From: Prosapia bicincta
Taxonomy: Eukaryota > Arthropoda > Insecta > Hemiptera > Cercopidae
NCBI GenBank assembly: GCA_036971475.1
Contig: JBAIZL010000006.1
Coordinates: forward strand, 134,945,731-135,009,730
Reading direction: 5' to 3'
Length of the DNA stretch: 64,000 nt
In this document: positions 10,160 through 22,391 of the stretch, piece after piece
Layout: each line of letters starts with the position of its first letter
How positions within the stretch are numbered: the stretch's first letter is position 1
Notes under the pieces: model-generated
What the model was told of the DNA's origin: nothing
The model's database searches: none
The model's input: the letters and a program-made list of their open reading frames with translations, nothing else
Position numbers and translations under genes: made by a program

Positions 10160-10790
10160 GCAAATTTCAAAAAATAGGATACAAAATAGCATACAAATCT
10201 AATAACAAGTTACAATACAAAGTACAACACAACACCAACAACGATAAACTACAAGCACCAGGCTTATACAAAACGGAACTGCGACTAATGTATCAAATTC
10301 TACGTTAGACAAACAGGTCGCAGCTTTAAACATTGATACGAGGAACACAAACAGAACACCAACTCAACATTTTACAATCACATAAAAGAAACAGGACACA
10401 AATATACACACCTAGGACATTTACCATAACCTATAAATCCTACACATCAACAAAAAAGGACCATATCTCAACACACTAGAACAATATGAAATTTACAGAC
10501 ACACAAAAACACAAAGTACAAACATATTAAACGAACAAACACAATACAAATCACACATACTCTTTGATACTATCGAAAACCTACCTTTAAAACCGTCACC
10601 GTTTGACCTGACATCTCCAAGCAGAAGACACTGATGAAGATCGCCATATAGCGATCGAAAACGTTCTGTCTCGTTAAGATTTAATAAATTTACAAAATTT
10701 AAAGTTCAGATAGTCATAAACTATTGTTTAAGTGATTAATAAGATTCACCGAATGTAATGGGCTACAAAATTCAAGAAAACATTTATTAT
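10160..10790 (+). mobile_element. Penelope-like element 3' fragment, plus strand
   Basis: The plus-strand frames give KFQKIGYKIAYKSNNKLQYK, then LQAPGLYKTEL, then pieces of the GIY-YIG tail (the peptide equivalent of LEQYEIYRHTK, and LFDTIENLPLK). It belongs to the same family as the minus-strand copy to its left; sequence from about 10250 to 10740 is nearly the reverse complement of 9150-9490. It contains an intact hammerhead core just after the coding region and ends with TCATAAACTATTGTTTAAGT and GTAATGGGCTACAAAATTCA. Confidence 0.86.
10626..10671 (+). ncRNA. hammerhead ribozyme motif in PLE 3' region
   Basis: In order: stem I 5' arm AGACA (10626-10630), core CTGATGA (10631-10637), one extra A, stem II GATCGC (10639-10644) with a six-base loop and GCGATC (10651-10656), core GAAA (10657-10660), a self-complementary AACGTT for stem III (10660-10665), cleavage base C10666, and stem I 3' arm TGTCT (10667-10671). 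Hammerhead motifs in PLE terminal repeats are established, including forms with minimal or palindromic stem III that work as dimers. The extra A between CTGATGA and stem II is unusual and could lower activity. Confidence 0.68.
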
Positions 10791-12873
10791 TTTCTATTTC
10801 ATAAGTAAATTTAATATTTATATGTTGATTGTTAATAACTACTAAGAAATATTTTAAGTGTCACTCTTTAATATTAAAAATTGCAAACGCATCATCAACA
10901 TATCTAATCCATACTCTAGGAAAATACGAAAGATTATTTCTTAATTCCTTTTCAAAATTTTGCATAAAAGGTTCGGCTATAAAAAATAAATAGCTAAACT
11001 TTTATAGCCAAAAGTTTTATAAAAACTTTGAACACACTGCTTAAATTTGTTTTATATAGCCAACTAGATTCAAAGGTCACACAAGGTCATAAGTAGAAAA
11101 GACTATGAATAGGATGGGCCAATGCATAAAATTTTTGATTCTCAAATATTTTTCCATTCTTGATTCTTTCAAGTCATATAGGCCTACATAATATTCTCTA
11201 ATAATGAATTTTGCTAACATCTTGCCTTTTAAAAGTTCTATTTTAATGTAGTAGGCTACACAAAACATCCAGCTTTGATTTATAAGTAGAAATTTCTAAA
11301 ATCATGACAAACATATTGGATAAAAGTAATGATTTATTTAAAATTACAAATGTGACTGAAGTTCATAATTACAATAAAACTTTATTTGACTTGCGCAAGA
11401 TTTTTAATAGAACTAATTGACAATAATTCTCTAATTACTTGGTTCATATATGATAATAGTTTTCTTTATTGTCTAGGTTTATAGGGTGGATGACTAAAGC
11501 CATGTTTGTGGGAAAGTATTCAACATGAATCAACTTGAAAGAAGGTAGACTGTTGGTAAGGGGTAGTTATCCAATACACAGCAAAATGTTTGTCTGTTTT
11601 GGCCAAATTTTTGGGTAAAGTTCAAAAGCCATTTTACATGCAATAAATGTATCTAAACTTTGTCATTAGCTATGTACGTAACCAAAAAACTTTCAACAGA
11701 CTGAAGTTTCCCAGCTTTGAATCAGATTAAAAGCAATTTTTAGAGCCATCCATATTCTTCCTAACCGGAACTGCCAAACTCTACTATTATTTCTCCTAGG
11801 TACACTTTTCATTTTAAATCTTGCTTGGCAGTCAGGTTTTGTCTGCATTAAAAGTATTTTTGCCTCATAATATTCTTTGTTGTTTTCATGTGAGAAAAAT
11901 TAACACAAATATCTGGATTCATTCCAGTAATAAAAGTTGTTTTAAAAAAAGATGGATGGTATTTGTCTTATTGAACATAAAATAAAAATTTAAAAGCCTA
12001 GTCAAGGAACTGAAATCATATATTACATGAATGGTTTGTGAAAACACTAAACACATTCGCTATCCTCTCGACAGACTGGCATTATAATTCGATCTTTCCA
12101 CACAGACCGCGTTAATGTGGGTCCGACCATTGTTACAGACCAAAAGTGGAATGTTGTTGTAACAAATTGTTATACTACATAAAAAAACTGCAAGTATGTT
12201 TGCTGAATGTATATTTTTGTTTTTGCTGTTTTTAGTGTATTTTGGGATAGTGTATACATGAGCCAGTCGGTCTACAGCACGAAAATCCTATTGTAGTCTG
12301 ACCATCCCATGTAAGTCACTACAGAGGCTTATGTCAACAAACACCCAACTAACTCTTCTTAACTAGTCAGGCTAGACAGATTGCTTATATATATATAAAA
12401 AAAATACAGACAGTATAAATATAATTGTAACAGAGAAAAAATATGTTTACATTTGAGTTCCATATACAGTACAGAATATTTACAAACGCACCCATCACTT
12501 GTGACAGGTTTACATCTTTTGTGATAAATGTAATTTAGAGTAAACCTAGTAAAACCTGATCATTCAAAACAAAAACTGCCTCAGTGGCACGAAGGAATAA
12601 AAAAGGATATCATTGACCTTGATAAATAAGACTAAATGTCCCATATTAACACCAAACATGTCTATAGATAGATACAAATATATCAAGCCATTAAAATAAA
12701 ATCACTGATTTGTCAGAGGAATAAAAGTAACACAAACAGTGTCCCAAATACGAGCCGTCAGTCCATTTCCACTACCCCGAGCGGCGGATTTATAAGTCAA
12801 CTGGTCTATACCAATAGTTATTTTGTTAACACTGCGGTAGAGAGAGTGTTAAGTTAATTAAATGTTTAAATAC
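10791..12873. other. part of ced-6 intron 6, nothing further recognised
   Basis: AT-rich intronic sequence. I see no coding motif. A TTAA-lacking segment near 12044 (AAACACATTCGCTATCC) resembles piggyBac-type ends but has no partner. Confidence 0.5.
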
Positions 12874-13003
12874 CTTGAGTGCCATTCGAATCCATTTGCA
12901 CATAAGGGGATTCTGATGAATGAGTAGCATTCAACTGATCACTGGGATGAGGCACTTCTAGCATATCACTGATGTTGTTTTTTCTCATATAACCTTCAAT
13001 ATC
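12874..13003 (-). CDS. ced-6: ced-6 coding exon 6 (linker)
   Basis: The exon reads DIEGYMRKNNISDMLEVPHP and then a Ser/Asn/Asp-rich linker ending in NGTQ. The NISDMLEVP block resembles GIKDILEAP of fly Ced-6 after the coiled coil. The acceptor is TTTCAG and the donor GGTATTT, leaving one base of a Gly codon. Phases fit exons 5 and 7. Low-complexity sequence makes this exon less certain than the PTB exons. Confidence 0.84.
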
Positions 13004-13435
13004 CTGAAATTCAAAAGTTTATCTATAGTACTTACTTCCTTCTCAAATTATCAGCTAACAAAATTGTCACATATATTTGGATGAAAATAAACTCATTCAA
13101 TGCTTTCATTTCAATCACTTTATATAGTTTGCAGCATACTTCCTTATATGAAAAAAATCACCTGTGAAGGTCATTGAATAATGCCAAACCAGATAAAGTT
13201 CATTTTAAATCTCATCAACAACTTCTCATTACAAAAATGTCAAATGAGTTTTACCCTACAAGGATCTGAACAAAATATATACTTTGTTAATTTTTATTTT
13301 CCAAATATTTTCAGAAAAGGTCTAAAAAATTGTGTGTACCTCATATAAAAAATATATATTTTTTAATAAATTGGTGATAGTCCATTTTAAAATTAAAAAA
13401 AATGTTTTTGCTAGTATTTTTAATGTAGAAGTTGC

Positions 13436-13595
13436 TTGATGTAATCATCTTGAATTCATTGATTAAACTAATTTTAAAAATACTTAACTAAGTGAATACG
13501 TAATTACTAACTTGCTGACACGTTTCAAAACATTGTTGTCAGCAAGTAAACAATTACGTATTCACTTAGTTGAGTATTGTTAAAATTAATAATTT
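13436..13595. repeat. fold-back of PLE-associated terminal repeat
   Basis: The left arm (about 13467-13526: AATACTTAACTAAGTGAATA, then AACTTGCTGACA) is followed almost at once by its reverse complement (13537-13590: TGTCAGCAAGTAA, then TATTCACTTAGTTGAGTATT). The left flank CTTGATGTAATCATCTTGAA is the same as at about 5493 and 27272. This is a head-to-head junction of the terminal segment that flanks the PLE at 5490-6060. Confidence 0.7.
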
Positions 13596-14793
13596 TTAAT
13601 TTATTAAACCTGCAAAATCAAGAGCTTAGTCAGAATTTGTGGTCAAGAACAAAATGTACTGTAACAATTAACTTTAGACATTTTACCTCAGGTTGCATTA
13701 TTCACTGTGTGTGTGTGTTTGTGGAAGGGAACTTTTAAAGAAATTTGTTCGTAAAACAAGCAAATTGTGGAGGATCCATTTTTTGTGGGGAATCCCCACA
13801 ACACCATCCATAGTTTTATTAGCTAAATCTAGTTTATCTGCATGTTTTATCATTAGAAAACATCTTTAATCTAGTTTTTTTTTAAACCCCCTCACACAAA
13901 GTCGTCAATTTGCATACAATTATTCTTCACACACCTCGGAGTGATCCCTAGTATTAACACAGAATAGCTAGCTTATGTAGAATATAACAATATAATGCTT
14001 TCTTATAAGCAATAGCAAAATATTCCACTTAGCAAAGCGAAGTAATATTAACAATCAGCAAAATAGTCTACTTATCTCATACAAAGACTTAAAATACACA
14101 CAAAATAAGATACTATTTAAATCAACTACACAGCTTCAATAATCTATAAACAAAATGTAGAAAAAAACACTATTCTAAAATTACTTTTAAGGCAATACTA
14201 TATCATTAGTTAACTAGATACACAAAGATAGGTTTATTCTGGATAGAATAAATTTACCTGTGAAAATGCTAGGTAGAATGTTAACAGTTTAAACAGAAAT
14301 ATGAAACAGGTTGTATGAGCAGAAATAGTTTGAGACAATAACAAAAGGTTTTAATTCAATAAAATATAATCAATATTTTCCAAAATATGAAAGCCTACAT
14401 TTCAAAGTTTGGATTTGGCTCAGGAGATAAGCAAGACGTTTTTCGGTATCTGAAAAAGATTGCCTGAACATTTTTGAAGTAATTTTTTTTCTTAGTAACA
14501 GAAGAGTATTTCAGGTTGAAATTTTGCCTGTATCCTGGAATTTTTATTATTATTATAAGAGAAATGCCAAAATTATATTTTCTTTTAAAAAAACATTTTA
14601 AAACTTAGAGAGATGAAGGAAGGGAACAGACTAATATAGGGAGAAACCATCAATGAATCCATAAGTGAGAGGAACTTAACGGTGGAACACTGCTAGAATA
14701 GGAAAGCATGGAGACAAAGTTTACAAATCAGAAAGCGATGGCAGATGCTATAAAACTGACATTAAGTTAAGTTTAAAAACTGTAATGCATTAC
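13596..14793. other. ced-6 intron 5 remainder, nothing seen
   Basis: AT-rich intronic sequence without coding motifs or recognised repeats. Confidence 0.5.
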
Positions 14794-14932
14794 TTGTATT
14801 TGTCCACTAATGATTGCAGACAATCTTTGGCGCAGTACATGGTTCTCATTCTCAAGACGACTGACACCTTGCTGGAGAACTATTAACCTTCTTTGCACTT
14901 CCAAGTCACGACCTGATGTTTCAAGGAAACGC
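14794..14932 (-). CDS. ced-6: ced-6 coding exon 5 (end of PTB, coiled coil)
   Basis: The 139-bp exon encodes RFLETSGRDLEVQRR followed by a heptad-like stretch (LQQGVSRLENENHVLRQRL) that matches the leucine-zipper-like coiled coil after the PTB domain of GULP (YRKFLESGGKDVETRKQ...). In the family this coil mediates self-association. The donor GTAATG follows CAA at 14793. It starts at phase 2 and ends at phase 0, consistent with both neighbours. Confidence 0.93.
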
Positions 14933-16300
14933 CTGGAAAATATTCAGAAATGCTAGAAATATATTGCTTTTAAAGAAATTATATGGTTGTACAATATATT
15001 AAAATGACTAGCCAAACACCTAAAAAAAATAATTATAAGAAACATTTCAGTGCTGATTTCAGTCATGATCTACTATGCTGTATATCAATTTTGCATAGGC
15101 TGTGTAAATTATTTCTATAAATTTCAAGTTTGGCTACTGCAAAATTAGTAAGCTCTTTATCTTATTTGTTTTTCTTTTGCTATTTGTTTGGGTTTAAATA
15201 GTTATTAACACATTCAGCACAGCAGCGATATTGGTGATCTCATCAAACTACTGTGTGTTTTTTCGTTAAACTTTCACCTCTGACGACGGAAGAAATACAA
15301 ATGATATATACTGTATGACAAATAATAAAACACAATAAATGAGGCAGAAAAAAAAATTTACATAAAAATCTAAAGTACCTACTACTAAAATATACTACAT
15401 ACTAAAATTAACACTCAATTTTTAACTCAGAATGTTTGTTTCTGTTTATGTTATGTGTTTCACAAAGCGATAGAGATCGATCATGTAAACGCAGAAATAG
15501 ATAATACATATGTCACGTCCGAGACTATTTATAGCCGAGATTAGCTGACATTTGTTTACTACAATCTTATGATGACACATTAGGTTTCCAGGCGTCCAAG
15601 CATTTTGTCAATGACTCATATTTACAACAGTCTGTTCCCACCTCGAGTTGGTTCATCCACTCTAATAGGACAGTTATCGTTTATTCTTGCGTTAGTTCAG
15701 AAAGCTTAGTTTATTTTTATGATCGTCGTTTTTACCGGATAATTTGCAGCATTAAGTGGTTTAAACTTTAAAAAAACATTAAAATATAAAAGTTAAACCA
15801 AATTAAATCTGTTCATAAAACTCTCTAAAGCATTGTTTCAGTTGAAGCATCAAAAGTTAACTTGGGGTGGTCGGATTTAAAAACGACTCAATGTCTGGAA
15901 CGACTGGAATCGTCTTACGCAGCGAAAAGGTTAAATGTTCTATTCACATAAAATGCAATATCTTAAATACTGTAAATGAAAATCTGTTTATTACAACAAA
16001 ACTTAACATACCCAAATTAAATTCAATAGGCCTAGTTGGTATTATCACAGCATATTTTACCGCGCAATATGCAAATGCGAGATTATGTTAGAGCATCGAC
16101 GAATATTTTAAAGCCTATTGTGTAAACGCGATATTATGTTAGAGCCACTGCGGATTTTTTAAACGTGTAAACAATATCGACGTACTGTGACGAGCTTATA
16201 TTGAAAGTGTTGCAATAAAAATTCTAAACTGAATTTAAAAAAAAAATATTATAATTCATAAAAATAAAGATTAAAGCCAAAATAAAATGTCATAAGCATG
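14933..16300. other. left part of ced-6 intron 4; possible piggyBac-type remnant
   Basis: From 15207 TTAACACATTCAGCACAGCA looks like a TTAA-flanked piggyBac-type terminus, but I found no matching right end. A 51-bp direct repeat (starts near 16082 and 16133, ATTATGTTAGAGC module) lies at 16065-16185. No coding sequence is recognised. Confidence 0.3.
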
Positions 16301-18640
16301 AAATAAATGATCTTAAAAAATAGAAATGAATAATAGATAAAGCCATTTGAAACAAAAGGTTTTGTAAAAGCGAAAGGTTGGGAAAAAGGTCAAAACCATG
16401 TTAGAGAGACCATCGACATTCGAGAAGAAACAGTTTGGAAAAAGAAGAGGCAAATCAAGAGAAGAACCTCGAAAAATTAGTAATTAGAAAGTTACATCGA
16501 AATAAAGGTTTTGGACAAATATCTGCAGCATTTTAAGAAAAGACAATGTAACAGTTTTGAGGAAGTGACATAAAACTGCCTGACACGTCACACTTCCACA
16601 GATGCATCGCATTGATTGAAATGGACAAAGAAAGTTCGTTTCTGGAACTGCGGAGCCAAAAAAGTCTCAGCGTCGATCAAAGGTTAAAAGAGCCAGAACG
16701 CAACCCAGTTTCGCTTTTTCAAAATTCGTTTTAAAAAAGTGTTAGATCAGAAAAAATGCAGTGTTAGAAGGGTTCAGGTGGTTGCCTTAACACATAATCT
16801 TGTGTGTTTCAAAAAACTTTTTTGGAGAGGAAACTTCCTAAAAGAGGTTTTATAAAAATTTAACATCGTGTTGTGTTACGGTTTTCTGACCAAAAAGATC
16901 TCAAACAAATAACAAATGTTTAAAATGAGTGAAGTATAAAATGTTAAAGATGAATAGTGACTAAATTAAAAATTAACAGAGGGGAAATTTAAATAAAGTA
17001 AAACAGTTTGTTACAGAAAAATTTTGATAAATGTATATTCGGACTAAATTAGAAACAGTGACATACTCAGTTCGAAAAATAATAAACAATAGGCTTTTGA
17101 ATGAAAATAAAAATTTGTTAAAAACTTGAATGGGTTAAAACGGGAACCAAAGCAAGAAAAAGCGCGGTATCTACGGACGAAAGACAGCCCGCTAAGAAGA
17201 GCAACAACAGGAATTTCAGGGAAAACGGCTGCCAAGTTAGTTTCTCACAATGGGTCCACAGCAAGGAAAATTGTGTGTTCAAAAATAAAAGTTAGAACTA
17301 CCTTCTCTCTCTTTCACATAAATAAAAATTCAGTTAAACTATTTTGGGGAAATTTAAAATATTAAAAATTAAATTTTGTTTGTAAATTGTTAAAAGGTGA
17401 AAATTACAAATAAGGTGGCTTTGATAAAGTAAACTGATTATTGTGACGTCATTTTGACGTAAGAAAAATACTCAAAATGGTGGACACCAAGTAGTAAACA
17501 TTAACATAGGAACATATATTAAAATTGCTCTGTAAATTAAACACAAGATTTGGAGTAAATAATATAGAGATATTTTTGTGATTAAAAAATTAGGATGCAA
17601 AAGCTGGAGACAATTTTAGCTCTAAATTGCAAGTGATTAGAAGAAAACAGCGATAAAAATTAATGTAAATGTTGCTAGGGTTTATGATTTTTATATTTAT
17701 GAAGACATCAGAAATGGCCGTTATAACTTGAAATTGATTAGAAATTATATCTATTAAATAAAGATGTTTAATACAATGATTTAATTTTGTTTACAAAATA
17801 TGTGAGATTTAAATAAGTGAACTAGATGTGAAATAATTTGTTTTGAGAATGATATTTGATTTTTTTTTCTATTTATGTATTTGATTTAATATATTTGGGT
17901 TTTATAAAATGTCTACAAGTTAGATTTTATTTTGGTTCTCAAATATGTGGGATTTCGGATTAAATATTTAATATAAGTGCTTTAATTAATTTAAATAGCT
18001 TTAATGTGTTTGTTTTTTTTGACATAAATTGATAAATTTGTTTGTTTTTAAATTTGTTTTGAATAGGATTGTAGGATAGAATATAAATTTTAAATATGCT
18101 TGTCTGGTAATAACCTTGTTTTTTTAAATATGTTTATTTTGGTTTCAAATGATGAATTTTAAATATTAGCGATTTTATGAGTGGCCAATTTTCATAGGTT
18201 GAGGTTAAGTTGGATGTGAATTTAATTGTTTCTGCTGTCTTAAAAATATTTTGAGGTCAAATCAGAGTAATTGTTGAGTTAAATTTAGAATTTTAGATAT
18301 GTCTGTTGTTTTAAGGGGAAATTATGTTTTCAAGATGACAAAAAGGGGTTAAATCTATATTTAAATTAAATATTATAAATAGATTAGTTACATGATTCTA
18401 CAATTAAGATGAGGACGTCAAAAATTATTTTTGTTCTTAAAGTGGGGTTAAAAGTATAAATATATTGAGCTTGCTAACTTAGAAAAACAGTAAATAAAAT
18501 TTGGGAAATAACTGGGTTAAATAGAATTATAAAATAAGGGAAAGAATTAGAAGAAAAATTAAAGAGCCTCAAATTTTATGTTACAAACTGTGCTGTTGTG
18601 GAAATTCGATTATTAGACAAAAAACTTTATTTTTTACTAA
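16300..18640. other. block with strong strand asymmetry (G far above C), no recognised gene
   Basis: Over this block the plus strand is poor in C. In 17761-18120 I count 56 G and 16 C, with 17 to 20 bases between most C residues. The left part is A/G-rich (16300-17400) and the right part T/G-rich. A 79-codon frame at 17126-17365 (KREPKQEKARYLRTKDSPLR...) resembles no family I know. It could be a decayed retroelement or an intronic region with transcription-linked bias opposite to ced-6. Confidence 0.5.
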
Positions 18641-18849
18641 CTTGCAACTTGAGTGATGATTTTATTTTATTTAAACAAATTTCTAAAACAGTCCTTACCA
18701 TTTGGTCACTAAGCCGAGGTTGCCTGTAAAAGAATTCATTAACCCAAGAACGAAATCCCCAAGGGTTAAATCTCTGTGAGTTAGATCTTTTAATTAAAGT
18801 CCAGTGACTAGTTCTATGGCAGATTTAGGCAAGCGGTAGCACAAGGTTT

Positions 18850-19426
18850 GGCTTTAGGCCAGATGAGGTTTCAAAATTTTTACCCTGTGGCGGTGGATCG
18901 GCGGACTGTGGCTCGCTTGCGGGCGATGGTCAGTTAAAGAGGCCAGTTGCAGTACACATTGTGTAAATGCTGAAATCGAAGTATTTGGAATTGAAAAGGA
19001 CGTAATTCTTTGCTGTGTTAGTTTTGTGTAGCGCTTGCAAGCTGCTCTATCACGCATCCGCTTCAACATTAGGAGCTCAGATGAGGCAGATTCCTCCTGA
19101 TGCTCAAAATATTTAGTTTATCTGTCATTGTCTGTACATAGTTAGGTGGCCGTCTTGTCAACGCACACATCTCGATACTGCACTGTATCGCAATTTACAG
19201 TCGATTTACACAATATGCTGTGAATAGCATTTAGCTAAGATTATGCTAATTTTTATATAAAAAGACAAGTATTTTTAAGGTATGTACCTGACTGTAAGGC
19301 TTATAAGCGTACAGTTTTATGTCCAGAATTTATATTTTAACGTCAAAAACCATTTTTAAAATATCAAAAAATTCCACAAAAACCGGTCCGGATTATAGGG
19401 AGGTCCGAAATATCGAGGTTCTACTG
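18850..19426 (+). mobile_element. Tigger/pogo 3' terminal fragment
   Basis: The right end, complemented, reads CAGTAGAACCTCGATATTTC, a Tigger/pogo-type terminal repeat. It is preceded by GGTCCGGATTATAGGGAGGT and by sequence around 19070-19200 that resembles a decayed transposase tail (RSSDEADSS). No partner terminus is found, and the flank after the end is TT, not TA, so this is an incomplete copy. Confidence 0.5.
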
Positions 19427-20639
19427 TTGCTCTAAAATAGACATGATTAATTGTTTTCCTACATCGTCATTTTATGATTTCAATTACATCTGGATCCATG
19501 GACTGTATCAAAGTAATCTTATACAGTGAATTTTACAAAAATTTTAACATCTTGTAATTCTTTTTTATTTGGGAAATATACGGCATTATCAATGCACAAC
19601 TATGCTTTTTCAAATAGTTTTGTATCATATGAACGTTTTTGCTGTAAAAACAATTTTTTTTTAAACCAATTTTAAAACTTTTTTGTCCAGATTTTTTGTG
19701 AGGTCACTGAGCTAAAAGGGCATTTTTTAAAACGTTTTTAAGAGCCCTGGTCTTAGCCCAAGTTTTATACAATCAAAAGTGGAACTTTTAAATCGCAAGA
19801 AGCATTACTACAAAGAAGCAAAGTCACATTCTTTTCTTATGACTTTTGGCTATAAAATGCAACTTTTAGCCTCATGATTTTTATTTTACACATTTTGTGA
19901 TTTAATCCATTATCACCTTTATTAAATAATTGAGACAAGGTGTGAAGTTTTCATTTTGAACAAAATTTCCAAATTTTATTTTTAAAGTCTTTACTTACAC
20001 TATTGTCATATAACAACGCAGTTACGAACACCGTGACAATCTTTTCATCAAGACAACCATTTCACACGGAAGTAAAAGCAGAGTCACCTTTTCATTTCTC
20101 ATTAAGTTTGAGCTTTGATCATTTGTAATGTTATGCCAAACACCAAAATGCCTTATTCACATGGTTAGCAAAATTAAATATACAAAACCTCGTCTAAAGT
20201 TTTGTTTTTTGGTTTTATTAAAGTGCTTCCGTTACATGAATTGTCTTCACTCAAAATCTTTTAACAAAAATCTTCTTATTTATTCCTAATTTTTCTTCTA
20301 ATCAGAAACACTTAGTTTTGTCACAATAAATGTTGCACGATTCTAGTTAAAGATTCACCACTGAATATGAATGAAATTACTAGTACAGCATGATCATTTC
20401 ACCAACACAACTAAACTGAAGGGAATTTCTAAAAAGCTTGATAAGTTATTTTCAGATATAGAGTGATTCACTTACAGTTAACACATGCAATGACTTTCTT
20501 TGAGACACATAAGGTTTAAGCTGTTATAAATAATCAATATTGCAAGATCATATAGGAATATATTTATAATTCAAAAATTTCCAAAGATTTTAGCCAGTCA
20601 CAGTTCCAGCAGCATCAAGAATAATCCTTGATATTTTTT
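19427..20639. other. part of ced-6 intron 4, nothing seen
   Basis: AT-rich sequence without coding motifs or recognised repeats. Confidence 0.5.
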
Positions 20640-21030
20640 ATAATTATTATTACTATTATTAAAAACTCTGAGGGACCTTATTGGTATAGAGCACTTAGCT
20701 ACAGACTTTTGTACTCTCTCCCATACCTGCCACAGAGTTAGCTTAATGGATGGTTATCCCTTTGCAGAATCTAAGATTTCACATTCTCTAGCAAGTCTAG
20801 ATTTATCAACACTGTTGTCAAGTCAATTACAGTGCTGCCATAAAATCAAAGGCATTGAATTAGCTACAGACTTTTGTACTCTCTCCCATACCTGCCACAG
20901 AGTTAGCTTAGTGGATGGTTATCCCTTTGCAGAATCTAAGATTTCACATTCTCTAGCAAGTCTAGATTTATCAACACTGTTGCCAAGTCAATTACAGTGC
21001 TGCCATAAAACCAAAGGCATTGAACATAGT
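20640..21030 (-). mobile_element. non-LTR retrotransposon 3' tail, with 165-bp tandem duplication
   Basis: On the minus strand the segment ending at 20640 (GCTAAGTGCTCTATACCAAT, AAGGTCCCTCAGAG, then an AATAATAGTAATAA-type tail) matches the 3' end of the element at 8049-9090. The unit starting AGCTACAGACTTTTGTACTC occurs at 20697 and again at 20862, a 165-bp direct duplication with only a few differences. The forward open frame across it (20746-21057) is a product of the duplication. Confidence 0.75.
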
Positions 21031-21479
21031 ATTGTTCTATATTTAATTACTATATAATTTTCACAATTTTCTATTGAAGATTTAGAAATGAAATATAATA
21101 AATATTATAATAGTGTGTTGTTTATATAATAATTAATTTCTTTACTTAATAATTTATAAAATATAATTTTTACTAAGACGTGTTTGCACAGTACCCTTAG
21201 GACCAAAATATTTTTAAAAATATTTGTCAAAGAAGCTCAATTTACAAAAATAATAAAATAAAGGCCCAACATTGTTAAAAAACAGAGATAACATAGTTGC
21301 AAAGTAACCGGTGACAGAACAAAAAACAATTATAATTTTAGACATTGTAACCTGAAAAAAGATTGGATCGAAAACTTGTTTAAAAAGGAAATATGTAGAA
21401 GAAAAGTTGGGACTATAAAAAATATAAAGGAGAATTCACAGAATAAAAATTAATTGTAAACTACAAGCCAGAAACTTAC

Positions 21480-21670
21480 TTGTATGCCAAGTCAAAAGCT
21501 TGGCCAATAGTTAATGTTATTTCCTCAGCCAGTTTATCACTAACAAAAACAAAACATGAATGCTGTTCATTGTCTGCGGATTCCTTAGCAATAAAACTAA
21601 AGAACTTCTTCTCCCCTTTATCATCAGCACAATACGAAATGCGGTGTAGAGGATACTGATGCATTATCCG
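21480..21670 (-). CDS. ced-6: ced-6 coding exon 4 (PTB domain core)
   Basis: The 191-bp exon encodes the centre and C-terminal helix of the PTB domain: [20 protein letters not shown], then CFVFVSD and [16 protein letters not shown]. The last block is nearly invariant between GULP1 and fly Ced-6 and is the strongest identification in the window. The acceptor is TTTTTTCAG at 21679-21671 and the donor GTAAGT at 21479-21474. It leaves two bases of a Lys codon completed in exon 5. Confidence 0.97.
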
Positions 21671-22300
21671 CTGAAAAAATATATAAGGTACTTGTTTTAA
21701 AAAAGTCCAAATTTAACATATACTATCCTAGGAAATATTTGATAGAGTAAGACGATTTTTTTTAGAATAAGCTACGATTAGGTAATTATTAGCAATAGAA
21801 TGGGCTCAAGGTGTTAAGATATTTTTACTTTAAGGATTTTTTATAATGCACTTGGCTATTGAAATGAAAACATAAAAGTATGTGAAATGATCCTAAATTA
21901 TACTTGAATGTGGAGTATGAAAACCTGAGTTAACCAAGTAATGAAATATATATCTTTAATATAATTTGTGTTTCTATAATGTAAGTCCTCAGAATATACT
22001 ACATCCTGAATGTATAATCAATGATTGTATAAATATTGCAAAGACAGTCACGATAGAGTATCCATAGAACAGCAATAAAGAAGTTTCTTATTAAGGATAA
22101 AATCAATGAAATAATTAATATACAATAGAGACACATATATCTTTTTCTATTTAATTACACTACTCCAAATTGTATTAAATTTTATATTCTAGAGATGATT
22201 TACAAAATTTTAAAGTATAATTGAACTTCATAACATCCTATTAAACTGGACATTGCTTTTTTTGCATAAAACTGATTAAAATCTAGAGATGGTCAATATT
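21671..22300. other. start of ced-6 intron 3, nothing seen
   Basis: AT-rich intronic sequence; no motifs recognised. Confidence 0.5.
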
Positions 22301-22391
22301 TCTGTCCCAGTGACAAAATATGGAAAATGATAGTTCCAGTGACAATGGATTGATCAGAGACAAAACGTTGTCGTCATTAGTTGGAAAGTTA

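Noticed and set aside
20746..21057. 103-codon frame with an internal repeat (MDGYPFAESKISHSLASLDL)
   Set aside because: It lies antisense on a duplicated non-LTR element tail; the repeat is the 165-bp DNA duplication.
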